From: Bin52 sp965213935 | GTDB taxonomy: Bacteria > Pseudomonadota > Alphaproteobacteria > Thalassobaculales > Thalassobaculaceae | Length of the DNA: 64,000 nucleotides | NCBI GenBank assembly: GCA_965213935.1 | Contig: CBDCAO010000011.1 | Coordinates: 186,001-250,000, forward strand | Direction: 5' to 3' | Part shown: positions 1 to 9,048 of the stretch, one piece after another | Layout of the letters: each line of letters begins with the position of its first letter | How positions within the stretch are numbered: position 1 is the first letter of the stretch | Position numbers and translations under genes: made by a program | The notes under the pieces: generated by a model | Database searches by the model: none | Seen by the model: only the letters and a program-made list of their open reading frames with translations | What the model was told of the DNA's origin: nothing

Positions 1-1065
1 TTACATTTCTATATGCCTGAGTTATATACGGAGCTTTACATAGTTCGGAAAATTTAATTTTGCGGGACGGGTTATCGGAAAATGGATCCGTCGGCTCTGT
101 ATGAAGAATCAAATAGTCAAGCAGGTTGTATTCTCTCTGATTGAGAGCCCTTCTCCGTTCTCCAACCTTTGTGTTAAAGGCCCGAACAAGCATTGTACGA
201 TATATGACCCTGTTCAGCTTCGCTTTTATGAAATTGTTGATTCCCTTAAGCTCTTCAGAGAACCCGCGCAGCCCGAACTCGATGAAACTAGTGACATCGA
301 ATGGTTGAATTCGCCTGCACTGCTGCAGAGTGGTTTTGTATTCGGTTTCGTTCCTATAGAAGTAATTGGAAAGGCCGTAGAACCCGAAGACGTTGTAGCC
401 ACCCTGAAACAATATCCCGGCCTCAACAAGCCGTGATACGCGCCCATTGCCATCGCCAAATGGATGTATGGTGACCAGAAAAAATGTGCCAACAGTGCTC
501 GCATCACCGGGTGGAGACTTTCTATAGCTCTTGAGTTTACGAAATTGATGTATTCGTCTATCAATCTAGGGATACTGTCGTGCGGTGCACCACGATGAAC
601 GCCTCCAAGATCAAGTGATCCAACGACAACAGAAAAATCTCTAAACTGACCCGGTATATTATGGTTTTCGTCTGAGCTTTCGGTAATCATCTTATGCATC
701 TGAAGGATATCTTCGACATGCAACGGGGCGCGGTCAGGACCAAACCTGGTTCGCGTCCATTCCTGGGTGAGGCCCGCATTCCGGATTTGCTGCTGTTCTT
801 TCGTAGCTCGCAGCCTAGCGGTGTCAGAAGGCTGTTCGGCAATTTCGATCTGGCGTGACACCTCTTCCTCCGACAACGGATTCCCCTCCAGAGCTGTTGT
901 TCCATGAACAGCCCGCACCCGGTTCAATCGGTCCAGTTGTTTCCGCCAATCGGGAGGTAGAACCAAATTCTGGGCCGATTGCTTATGCGCCTCAACGGAT
1001 ATCAGATCTGAGATAAAGCCGGCCGTGTCCAATTTGTAATCGAATGTGAAGGTGTCCCAGTTCAT
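1..1065 (-). pseudogene. Fic-family protein, frameshifted, runs off the left edge
   Basis: Fic enzymes usually transfer AMP from ATP to a target protein. The N-terminal part reads open from 1065 and contains TTALEGN, which fits the class II inhibitory-helix pattern [S/T]xxxE[G/N]. Around 479-484 the minus strand has a run of six T. The annotated frame then drifts away from the family, while the neighbouring frame gives the intact active-site motif HPFGDGNGR (440-466) and a continuous Fic C-terminus with a winged-helix-like tail, open to base 1. One extra T would restore the whole gene. So this is a single-base frameshift (real inactivation, slippage-based switching or sequencing error) in an otherwise well-kept gene. 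The region is visibly AT-richer than its surroundings, which suggests acquisition from outside. The gene's end lies beyond the window. Confidence 0.85.
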
Positions 1066-1291
1066 AAGTGACAGCCTCTTTGACAGCTTGTTTGGCGGAA
1101 TTTATGCAGTAAAATCAATAGGGTGAAGGGATGGCAAGCCTTTAGTGCGCATCTTACTTGGCAGCGTGTTTTGCGCACTAGAGCGAGTTTCGAGTGTCTA
1201 GAATCGAGCGGGCTGGACGGGCGATCAGGTTACCAGATGTATGGGTGTGTGGCAGAAGATCTGGCAGATGTAGGACTGCCGGGAGGGAGCC

Positions 1292-1640
1292 ATGCCCAGA
1301 CCGTTGTCGGAAGATCTGAGTGTGCGGCTGGTCGAGGCCGTGGAAGCGGGTGGGACGATCCGTGCCGTCGGTGAGCGGTTCGGGGTGGCGCCGAGCTCGG
1401 TGAGCAAGATCCACCAGCTGGCGTCAGGCGGGCAGCGTGACCGCGGCGTCGATGGGCGGCGACCGGCGTTCGGGGGCCACCGAGGCATACGGGCCGCGCG
1501 TCCTGGCGTTGCTGGAGGCGCAGCCGGACCTGACGCTGGACGAGATCTGCGCGGCGCTGGGCCCGGCCGGTGCGGCGCCGAGCTGGGACACGAAATCGGC
1601 CGTGAAGTCGGGTTTCGGGACGGCCAGAGGCATGCACTGA
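1292..1640 (+). pseudogene. IS630-type transposase N-terminal fragment
   Basis: The reading frame starting MPRPLSEDLSVRLVEAVEAG at 1292 matches the helix-turn-helix start of IS630-family transposases (…RAVGERFGVAPSSVSK…). Near 1430 the similarity jumps to another frame (MGGDRRSG…LEAQPDLTLDEI…), then stops around 1610. The DDE catalytic domain is missing entirely. It is therefore a frameshifted and truncated relic that cannot code for an active transposase. A start with a GGGAGGGAGCC ribosome-binding site is still visible. Confidence 0.75.
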
Positions 1641-1834
1641 GAACCAGTGAGTAGCACGTTGTCACGCAAAGAAATGTGTACTCGGCAGGGCTTGGCCGTT
1701 CGGGTGAACTGCCGAAGCACCAGGGCACGACTGGACACTGGAGCCGAAGCGATCCTTTGGCAATTGACTCAGGCAGCATCTGCTCGAGCATTTGCTGAGT
1801 CGCTTGACGCCACGTTCTCGGCCAGAATCCGCGG

Positions 1835-2390
1835 CAAATCGTGCCCCGGCCGGCCTCGCAAGCCGGGCTGAAGCAGCCCGTCCCTCAATCGAGCTCCTCC
1901 AGCAAGCCGCGGCCTCGGTCAGGTCGGGCGTCTCGGAGTCTTCGGCAAGCCAACGATTGCGGGACGAAGCATTGCATGGCCCTTGTCCGGTTTGCGTTGC
2001 GACTTCAATTGTTGGGCGAGGCTCATTGCAGAGCGCAGTTCGGATGACTTGGCGCCTTGGTGTCGCGCGGTACCCGGTGTGCATTGGTACGGGCAATTGC
2101 CGGCGTCCAATCGACCGACGGCATCCCTTCGAGCAGCTCTCCTTCCAGGCGCAGAAGCTCAGACGTGCAGTCGCTTTCGCCGGTGGCATTCGCCATCTCG
2201 ACTGCCTCACGGAGAGTTGTTGTGCCTTCGTCGAGTCTACCCGACCGTGCGAGAGACCGCGCCAGCAGCGCGAGAAAGTGCGGCGCTTGCATCTGCGCGC
2301 CGGTGGAGCGGTACGCCCTCACGCCGGTGCGCACTTGCCTGACACTCTCATCACCCCGCCGGGTTCGTCACTTGTCCACCCCGCATGAGA
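1835..2390 (-). pseudogene. Decayed C-terminus of an ATPase/adenylate-cyclase-type TPR regulator
   Basis: Three consecutive minus-strand frames together recall the C-terminal TPR region of large ATPase or class III cyclase-type regulators. The first (about 2390-2120) has GVRAYRSTGAQ, FLALLARSLARSGRLDEG and ELLRLEGELLEG. The second (about 2060-1925) has AKSSELRSAMSLAQQL. The third (about 1925-1860) has WLAEDSETPDLTEA. The order matches the family, but the frame changes at least twice and the ATPase and catalytic parts are absent. I read it as a dead remnant; the assignment rests on recalled family patterns. Confidence 0.55.
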
Positions 2391-2795
2391 GGACCGGGTG
2401 CGTGCAGGAGCGCGAAGCCTTGCTGCTCGGCGCCTTGCTTCGTCTTTTCCCGGTCGCACAGCAGATGATGGAGCATCGTCTCATAGTAGAGTGAACGAGC
2501 TTGCGAAAAGGGAGATAGCTTTCATCTCAAGGTGACGAGTTCGCGCTCGCGCGCTTGCTCCGGGTAACCTGGGCTGGAACTTCGGATTGGTGCTCGATTT
2601 CGTGCGGTTCCGATCGATCCCGCATGCACGACGGGATGCCTGCAGACATCGCGACCGTGCACTCCGTCGACACGCTGAGCGGGCGCAGACCTTGAGAGGG
2701 GATTCAGGGCTGATCAGCTCGGATGAAATCACAGAATTGGCCGACACGCGCAGGGCTGCGCCGTGCGCCGTGCGCCGGACGTGACCCGTTCGCCG
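2391..2795. other. Intergenic stretch without a recognisable gene
   Basis: Several short open frames cross this stretch, but none has a plausible ribosome-binding site together with a recognisable protein. Frames on both strands resemble no family I know. It separates the decayed regulator remnant from the MFS gene that ends at 2796, and may hold further decayed sequence of that regulator. Confidence 0.4.
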
Positions 2796-4025
2796 CTACC
2801 GCTCGCGGTTGCCGGACACGAACACCGTCAGTGTCGAGCAGAGCATGATTGCCGCGATGCCGAAGAACATGAACGACGCGTCGGAATTGTCCAGGATCCA
2901 GCCGAACAGCGGCGGAGCGACCACGCCGCCGATGCTGAAACCGGAGGTTACGAAACCGAACACCTTGCCGAAGGCGCCCTCCGGCGTAACAGAACGGACG
3001 ATCATGTCGCGTGACGGCATGATCACGCCGTGCAGGAGACCCTGCAGCGTCATCAGCACAAAGATCAGCGCCAGGGGCAGGGAGACGGCGCCGACGACGG
3101 CGATCATGGCGGCGGTGCCGACGAAACAGATGGCCGCAACCAGGTTGTGCCGCCGGGTCCGGTCCGCCAGGACTCCGCCGAGCAGGACACCGACGGCGCC
3201 TGCCACCAGGTAGGCCGACAGCACCAGGGTCGCGCTCTCGATCGCCGTTCCCTGCTGCTGGTTCAGCGCGACAATCAGAAAGCTGGCGATTCCGGTCGAG
3301 CCCAGCGAGAGCAGCGTGAAGAACCCGAGACAGAGCAGGATCGGGGGTGAGAGCAGCAGCGCGATACCGTGGGTGTGATCACGTGACCGCGCGGCGCGCT
3401 GCCGGACGAGCTGCGGCGCGTGACGCAGGTGCCGGGCATAGAGCATCATTACCAGCATGGTCGCGATGCCGCACGCGCCCGCAATCGCCAGTCCCGTCCG
3501 CCAGCCCACCGCGAGGTTGAGGAACACGATCACCGGACCGGCGGCCGCGAAACCGGCATAGCCCGCGAAGGTGTGCAGGCTGAATGCCCGGCCCATGCGC
3601 CGGCCCGACACCGAAGCCGAAAGAATCGCGTAGTCGGCCGGGTGATAGACGCCGTTGGCGCAGCCGGCGACGAACATCAGGGCCATCAGGGTCCAGAATC
3701 CGTCGGCAAATCCCATCAGGAGAAACGCCGCACCCTCCACGCCAAGCCCGGCAATCAGCACGGTCCGGGCACCGATCCGGTCGACCAGGAACCCAAAGGG
3801 CACCTGGGTGAGACCCGTGGTCGCGCTGAACACCGCCACCAACAGGCCGAGTTCCGCGTAGGAAACACCGAGTGCCTGCTTGAGCAACGGGAACAGTGGC
3901 GGCAGCAGGTAGATGTAGAAGTGGCTGAAGAAATGGGCGACACCGACCAGCGCGATGACCCGGTAATCGGAGCGGCCGTCATCGGCGGGGCGCTCGCCGC
4001 GCGGTTGGTCAGCCGTGACGTCCAT
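2796..4025 (-). CDS. MFS transporter (fosmidomycin-resistance-like)
   Basis: A 409-residue inner-membrane protein with about 12 hydrophobic segments in two halves separated by a basic loop near residues 200-215 (RHLRHAPQLVRQRAARSRDH). The loop after segment 2 carries GFLVDRIGART, the major facilitator signature between TM2 and TM3. The opening (VAHFFSHFYIYLLPPLFPLL) resembles the FSR-type efflux branch of the family. The substrate cannot be told from sequence. The gene is divergent from the HD hydrolase, with about 215 bases between their starts. Confidence 0.85.
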   Translation of the reverse strand: MDVTADQPRGERPADDGRSDYRVIALVGVAHFFSHFYIYLLPPLFPLLKQALGVSYAELGLLVAVFSATTGLTQVPFGFLVDRIGARTVLIAGLGVEGAAFLLMGFADGFWTLMALMFVAGCANGVYHPADYAILSASVSGRRMGRAFSLHTFAGYAGFAAAGPVIVFLNLAVGWRTGLAIAGACGIATMLVMMLYARHLRHAPQLVRQRAARSRDHTHGIALLLSPPILLCLGFFTLLSLGSTGIASFLIVALNQQQGTAIESATLVLSAYLVAGAVGVLLGGVLADRTRRHNLVAAICFVGTAAMIAVVGAVSLPLALIFVLMTLQGLLHGVIMPSRDMIVRSVTPEGAFGKVFGFVTSGFSIGGVVAPPLFGWILDNSDASFMFFGIAAIMLCSTLTVFVSGNRER

Positions 4026-4242
4026 CTTCGGTCAGCCTGTCTCGATCCTGGGAAATCCGGAGTCCGGACGACGCCACATTCCACTCAACACCCGTTCGGG
4101 GTCAAGGACCGGACCGGGGTCGCGCCGGCAGTGCCGTGGCGGGAGACTCGCCCGTCTCCGTCGCGGCGGGTATCGTCGCGCCGGCAGGACCCGTGGCGGG
4201 AAGCCTGCAGCACGCAGTGGACACGCCGGGGGGGAGGGTCGA

Positions 4243-4839
4243 ATGCCGCAGGGCCGTTCCGGTCCGCAGCCGCGGGCCTGGCAGGTGATGCTGAGCGGAC
4301 GGACGCTCGACCTGCTTCATCCGTCCCCGCTCGACATCGAAATCGAGGACATTGCCCACGGGTTGTCGCGGCTCGCCCGGTGGAATGGCCAGACCAGTGG
4401 CGAGAAGGCGTGGTCGGTCGCCCAGCACAGCCTGCTGGTAGAACGACTGGCCGTCAGGCTGAAGGAGGACCTCGAGGTCCGGTGGCGGCTGGCCGCCCTG
4501 CTGCACGATGCGCCCGAGTTCGTCATCGGTGACCTGATCAGCCCGTTCAAGGCGGTGATCGGCACGGAGTACCGGCAGGTCGAGGACCGGCTGCTTGCGG
4601 CCATTCACCTTCGGTTCGGTCTGCCGGCCACCCTGCCCGACAGGGTCGTGAAGCTGATCAAGCGTTCCGACCGGATCTCCGCCGGGCTCGAGGCGGTGCA
4701 GCTTGCCGGGTTCAGTCAGAACCGGGCGCGCAGGCTGTTCGGCCAGAGCCGGGTGGGACGCGATATCGTACTCCGGCCCTGGCCGCCGGACGAGGCGCGG
4801 CACCGCTTCCTCGAGCGGTTCGGCCAGCTCGCCGGGTAG
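4243..4839 (+). CDS. HD-domain phosphohydrolase (YfbR-like)
   Basis: A 198-residue soluble protein of the HD metal-dependent phosphohydrolase superfamily, whose YfbR-type members remove phosphate from deoxynucleotides. Metal-binding candidates are AQHSLLV (His near 58) and LLHDAPEFVIGDLISPFK (His-Asp near 83). The frame is open further upstream to 4015, but the ATG at 4243 follows a strong GGGGAGG site at the right distance and the upstream residues look like non-coding translation, so I chose 4243. The exact substrate is inferred from the family only. Confidence 0.82.
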   Translation: MPQGRSGPQPRAWQVMLSGRTLDLLHPSPLDIEIEDIAHGLSRLARWNGQTSGEKAWSVAQHSLLVERLAVRLKEDLEVRWRLAALLHDAPEFVIGDLISPFKAVIGTEYRQVEDRLLAAIHLRFGLPATLPDRVVKLIKRSDRISAGLEAVQLAGFSQNRARRLFGQSRVGRDIVLRPWPPDEARHRFLERFGQLAG

Positions 4840-4847
4840 TCCGGGCC

Positions 4848-6278
4848 TCACGCCGGGGCCAGTTGCGCGATCGGTCTTTCGCGGATCGGCCAGTGAACGA
4901 GTGCCGATACGACGCCAAGACCGATCGAGATCCACCAGACCACGTCGTAGGAACCGAAGGTGTCGTAGGCGTAGCCACCGAACCAGGCTCCGAGGAAACC
5001 GCCGATCTGGTGGCTGAAGAAGACGATGCCGAACAGCGTCCCCATGTACCGGGGCCCGTAGATGTGGGCCACCAGGCCTGATGTGAGCGGCACGGTGCTG
5101 AGCCAGAGGAATCCCATCAGCACCGCGAAGATGTACACCATCATCTCGCTTGGCGGCAGCAGCAGGAACCCGGTCATCACCAGCGCGCGCCCGAAATACA
5201 GCGAGCTGAGAAGGTACTTCTTCGAATACCGTCCTCCGGCCACGCCGGCGACGTAGGAGCCGATCACGTTGCACAGCCCCACCAGGCCGATCGCCCAGGC
5301 CCCGGTCTGGGCCGCGAGCCCGAGATCGACCACGTATGAGGGCAGGTGGGTGGAGATGTAGGCGACGTGGAACCCGCAGACGAAGAAGCCCATCACCAGG
5401 AACCAGAAGCTCGGGTGACGCAGGGCTTCCGACAACGCCTGGCGCATGGTCTGGGAGCGCGCCGCGTCCGACTGCGGGACCGGCCGGGCCTTCAGGAACA
5501 CCAGGCCCATCGGTACCATCAGCAGGGTGGTTGCGGCGAGGACCAGCAGCGCGGCGCTCCAGCCGAACCCGTCCAGCAGCTGTTGTGCCAGGGGGACGAT
5601 CAGGAACTGCCCGAGCGAACCGGCGGCACCGACGATCCCCAGCGCCCAGGACCGGCGTTCCGCCGGGAACAGCTGTGCGACCGCGCCGAAGATGATGCCG
5701 AATGACGTACCGGACAGACCGACCGCCACCAGGAATCCGGCGCTGAAGTGCAGCATCGCCGGCCCGGTCGACATCGCCATCAGCACCACGCCGGAAACAT
5801 AGAACGCGGCACCGATCATGATTGCCTTGAACGGTCCGTACCGGTCGGCAAAGGCACCGAAGAACGGCTGGGTCACGCCCCAGACCAGGTTCTGCAGGGC
5901 CATCGACAACGCAAAGACCTCGCGGCCGACGCCGAAGTCGAGAGAGATCGGGCCGAGGAAGAGGCCGAAGCCGGCTCGAGTACCGAAGGAGATGGCGGCG
6001 ATCAGACCGCCGAGCAGAAGGGCGACGTAGGCGAGCCTGGACGATGCAACCAGGCCGGCTGTCCGCAGCGGCGGCGCCGACGCCTGGAAAACCCGGGCGT
6101 ATCTCCAGCGCCCTGCCGTCTCGTCGAAGGTGGCGCCGACGATACGCAATGCCGTCGCCTCCCTCCGCCCGAGCAGGCCGGAAGCCTCGGCCTCCATCGG
6201 CGCGAAGACGGTGCCGCGGGACAGGGTCTCCCACTGTCCTCCGGCCCTGCGCTGGAGGAAGTACTGCTCATGGGTCAT
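4848..6278 (-). CDS. MFS transporter with soluble N-terminal domain
   Basis: A 476-residue protein. Residues from about 80 onward form a 12-segment major facilitator similar to the OFA/monocarboxylate branch (GAFADRYGPFKA between TM2 and TM3, then a central loop near residue 275). The first 75 residues are hydrophilic (MTHEQYFLQRRAGGQWETLS…) and look like a small folded cytoplasmic domain, which is unusual for MFS carriers. The start is supported by GAAGG about 10 bases upstream. The stop lies 8 bases from the end of the convergent HD hydrolase gene. Substrate unknown, probably an organic anion. Confidence 0.85.
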   Translation of the reverse strand: MTHEQYFLQRRAGGQWETLSRGTVFAPMEAEASGLLGRREATALRIVGATFDETAGRWRYARVFQASAPPLRTAGLVASSRLAYVALLLGGLIAAISFGTRAGFGLFLGPISLDFGVGREVFALSMALQNLVWGVTQPFFGAFADRYGPFKAIMIGAAFYVSGVVLMAMSTGPAMLHFSAGFLVAVGLSGTSFGIIFGAVAQLFPAERRSWALGIVGAAGSLGQFLIVPLAQQLLDGFGWSAALLVLAATTLLMVPMGLVFLKARPVPQSDAARSQTMRQALSEALRHPSFWFLVMGFFVCGFHVAYISTHLPSYVVDLGLAAQTGAWAIGLVGLCNVIGSYVAGVAGGRYSKKYLLSSLYFGRALVMTGFLLLPPSEMMVYIFAVLMGFLWLSTVPLTSGLVAHIYGPRYMGTLFGIVFFSHQIGGFLGAWFGGYAYDTFGSYDVVWWISIGLGVVSALVHWPIRERPIAQLAPA

Positions 6279-6386
6279 GCGGGATTACCTTCACCGGATC
6301 CGGATGGCGCACTTTCCTCGCCGGCCCGGGGAGACGCAAGTCTGCCGGCAGGCACGGCAGCCTTGCCCGATTCGCACGAAACCGGT

Positions 6387-7247
6387 TCACCGGGTGCCGT
6401 CGGCCATGCTCACCAGCAACCGCGCATAGTCCGCCGCCGCCTCGTATTGCGTCCAGTGCCCGATCCCGTCGAGCACCTCGACGGCAGCGTCGGGACGCGC
6501 CTCGCGCAGCAGCGCGATCCGCTGGTCGAGACCGTCGGCGAGTGTCCTGTCCCTGCTGCCCCAGACCGCGTTGACCGGAGCCAGGAGGCCGCCGAGGGCG
6601 TCGAGCAGCCGCGTGGTGTTCGACAGCGGACGCGACACGGTGCGCGCACGCAGCGAATTGATGATCTGGATGTGGATTGCCAGCTCGTCGACGAGCGCCG
6701 GGTCGGCGATCATCAGCCATTCCATGTTGTTGCGCGCGGCCGCGTGCAGTTCGTGCGCATCCATGTCCGGGTGGATGCGCACGAGGCTGCCCGGTTCGCG
6801 CGGGCGCGGGCCGAAGCCGGCCGCTCCCACCATGTTGAAACTCAGGACCCGGTCATCGAGACGCTCGGCGACCACGGCGCCGATCACGGCGCCGAACGAG
6901 AACCCCGCAAGATGGAATGCCGCGCCGGGGCAGAGCCGCGCAATTCCGTGCGCAACGATCGCGGCGAGACCCTCGGCGGTGTAGGGCGGACCCGGGTCGT
7001 CGCTGTCGCCCAGGCCCGGCAGGTCGGCCGCGAGCACCCTGAATCCGGCCGCGACCAGTGGCTCGATCGTCCGGCACCAGTGGTTCCACGAGCCGTGGCC
7101 GCCGTGAAGCAGGACCAGGGGAACCCCGTCGCCCCAGTCGTGCCAGACCATCGCGCCTCCGCCGCCCGGGGTGTGGTGCACCCGGGCCCGCCCGGCCAGG
7201 TCAGCGAGCCACCGCGCCGGGTCGCCGGGCGCGGCACTCCCGTCCAT
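6387..7247 (-). CDS. Alpha/beta hydrolase
   Basis: A 286-residue alpha/beta-hydrolase. The oxyanion-hole region reads HGGHGSWNHW, the nucleophile elbow GFSFGA (Ser near 127), the acid VWGSRDRT and the catalytic His GHWTQYE. Length and order fit esterases, epoxide hydrolases and ring-cleavage hydrolases of this fold. Its start overlaps the stop of the upstream SDR gene (TGATG), so the two are probably translated together and may act on the same compound. The substrate is not evident. Confidence 0.85.
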   Translation of the reverse strand: MDGSAAPGDPARWLADLAGRARVHHTPGGGGAMVWHDWGDGVPLVLLHGGHGSWNHWCRTIEPLVAAGFRVLAADLPGLGDSDDPGPPYTAEGLAAIVAHGIARLCPGAAFHLAGFSFGAVIGAVVAERLDDRVLSFNMVGAAGFGPRPREPGSLVRIHPDMDAHELHAAARNNMEWLMIADPALVDELAIHIQIINSLRARTVSRPLSNTTRLLDALGGLLAPVNAVWGSRDRTLADGLDQRIALLREARPDAAVEVLDGIGHWTQYEAAADYARLLVSMADGTR

Positions 7248-7999
7248 CAGACCTCGCCCGGCTGCGGGGTGCGCCTATGGGTCGGACTGATGATCACCTC
7301 GTTCAGGATCACGCGCGCCGGCAGCTTCAGCATGAACACGACGATGTCGCCCATGTCCTCGGGCTGGATCAGCCGGGCACGGTCCTCGGCCGGGACCTGC
7401 ACCGGCCGGAAGTCCAGGATCGGTGTCTCGACCTCGCCCGGACAGAGTGCGCAGGCCCGGATTCCCTGGTTGCCGTACTCGTCGTTGATCAGCTGGCTCA
7501 ATGCCATGACGGCGTGTTTCGAGGCGCCGTAGGCGACACCGGCCCTGAGCGAGTAGTTGATGCCCGCTTTCGACGAGGTGGTGATGATGGTGCCGTCACC
7601 GCGCGGCGCCATGACTCTCAGGGCCGCCTCGGCGCAGTTGTAGGCACCCTTCACGTTGACGTCGATCACCTGGTCCCAGCCGTCGAGCGCGCCGCCCTTC
7701 CAGTAGCGATCGGTCACGTTGATGCCGTGGTTGTTGACCAGCAGATCAAGCCGGCCGTGCTGTTCGGCGATGCTTCGTGCCATCGCCCGCATCGCCTCGC
7801 GGTCGGTGGCGTCACCGGCGGCGACTTCAGCGGTGCCGCCGTCCGCCCGGACCTGTTGGGCCACCTGTTCGAGCGGAGCGGCCCTGCGGCCGGTCAGCGC
7901 CACGGTCACGCCTTCCGCCGCCAGTGCCCGTGCCGCGCCGGCGCCGATACCGGTGCCCGCACCGGTGATCCAGGCCACCATTCCCTCGATCGATCTCAT
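7247..7999 (-). CDS. SDR-family NAD(P)-dependent oxidoreductase
   Basis: A short-chain dehydrogenase of about 250 residues. It has the cofactor motif TGAGTGIG near the N-terminus, NNHG in the central fold, and the catalytic YGASK (Tyr-x-x-x-Lys). I start at the ATG at 7999; the frame also allows an upstream TTG at 8008. It is first in a two-gene unit with the alpha/beta hydrolase, overlapping it by one base. Its 5' end lies about 80 bases from the divergent DMT transporter gene, so one short region may carry both promoters. Confidence 0.87.
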   Translation of the reverse strand: MRSIEGMVAWITGAGTGIGAGAARALAAEGVTVALTGRRAAPLEQVAQQVRADGGTAEVAAGDATDREAMRAMARSIAEQHGRLDLLVNNHGINVTDRYWKGGALDGWDQVIDVNVKGAYNCAEAALRVMAPRGDGTIITTSSKAGINYSLRAGVAYGASKHAVMALSQLINDEYGNQGIRACALCPGEVETPILDFRPVQVPAEDRARLIQPEDMGDIVVFMLKLPARVILNEVIISPTHRRTPQPGEV

Positions 8000-8078
8000 G
8001 CCCACCAAGCCCCTCGTCCATGCAACACTGTGCCCCGACCGTTCGTCGCGGCGGCGCCACTATACCGGAACCTGCCAC

Positions 8079-8987
8079 GTGAAAGTCCATGGCCGAACCC
8101 GGCTGATCACGTCCTGGAACGGCCTGTCGGGAAATGCCCGCGGCTCGGTCTGGCTGCTGGTCGCGGGGCTGCTGGCCACCGTGATGATCACCGGCATCAA
8201 GCATGTCGGCCAGCGCCTGCCGGTGATCGAGATCCTGTTCTGTCGCCAGCTGCTGGTGTTCCTGCTGCTCACGCCGGCGTTGCTCAGCGGGTTTCCGGGC
8301 GTGCTGCGGACCAGACGGGCGCCGCTGCATCTCTCACGCTGCGCGGTCTCGATCGTCGCCATGCTGACGGGGTTTACCGCGGTGGTGCACCTGCCGCTGG
8401 CCGAGGTGACCGCGATCAGCTTTTCGCGCGCGTTCTTTGCGACGCTGCTCGCGATCCTGATCCTGCGCGAGGTCGTGGGCGTCCGCCGCTGGAGCGCCAC
8501 AGTCGTCGGGTTCATCGGGGTCCTGGTCGTTGTGCGCCCGGGTGCCGAGGGGATCAATATCTACGCCGTGTTCGCCGTCGTCTCGGCGGCGCTGGTCGCG
8601 GGCAACGTGATCATGACGAAGCGGTTGGCCGAGACCGAGGGAACGACGACCATCATGGTCTACCATGCGGGCGTGCTGGCGGTCGCCTACGCGGTGCCGG
8701 CGTGGTGGCTGTGGGTGCAGCCGACCTGGGTCGAACTCGGGTTGATCGGCGTGATCGCGGTGCTGATGTCGGCGGTGCAGGTCTGCATGATCCGAGGCTA
8801 CCGAGAGGCGGAGGCGTCGGCCGCACAGCCGCTGGAGTATGTTCGGCTGGTCTACGCGGCGATGATCGGCTACCTGGTCTTCGCCGAGGTGCCGACGCCG
8901 TGGACCTGGGCCGGGGCGGCGCTGATCATCGCGAGCGCGCTCTACACGATCCACCGCAACACCGTGCGGGCGCGGGACGCGAATTGA
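8079..8987 (+). CDS. DMT-superfamily (EamA) transporter
   Basis: An inner-membrane protein of about 302 residues with ten predicted hydrophobic segments in two EamA repeats (for example SVWLLVAGLLATVMITGIKH, then a second half ending AALIIASALYTIHR). Such proteins usually export metabolites or amino acids. The start is uncertain. The frame is open far upstream as a shadow of the SDR gene; I chose the GTG at 8079 because family similarity begins shortly after it, though an ATG at 7998 is also in frame. No strong ribosome-binding site is visible. Confidence 0.8.
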   Translation: MKVHGRTRLITSWNGLSGNARGSVWLLVAGLLATVMITGIKHVGQRLPVIEILFCRQLLVFLLLTPALLSGFPGVLRTRRAPLHLSRCAVSIVAMLTGFTAVVHLPLAEVTAISFSRAFFATLLAILILREVVGVRRWSATVVGFIGVLVVVRPGAEGINIYAVFAVVSAALVAGNVIMTKRLAETEGTTTIMVYHAGVLAVAYAVPAWWLWVQPTWVELGLIGVIAVLMSAVQVCMIRGYREAEASAAQPLEYVRLVYAAMIGYLVFAEVPTPWTWAGAALIIASALYTIHRNTVRARDAN

Positions 8988-9048
8988 CGCCGGGCCGGCC
9001 GCTTTTCACAATGCGCTTACCGTGCCGAAACCAGCGGAGGACAAGGTC

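Noticed and set aside
101..436. 111-residue plus-strand frame at the left edge
   Set aside because: It is antisense to the well-matching C-terminal Fic frame and resembles no protein.
4102..6234. 710-residue minus-strand frame, rich in Arg and Pro
   Set aside because: It is a shadow of the MFS transporter and of the HD hydrolase in another frame; high GC makes long false frames common here.
5748..7532. 594-residue plus-strand frame
   Set aside because: Antisense to the MFS and alpha/beta hydrolase genes, with Arg/His/Gln-rich composition and no recognisable domain.
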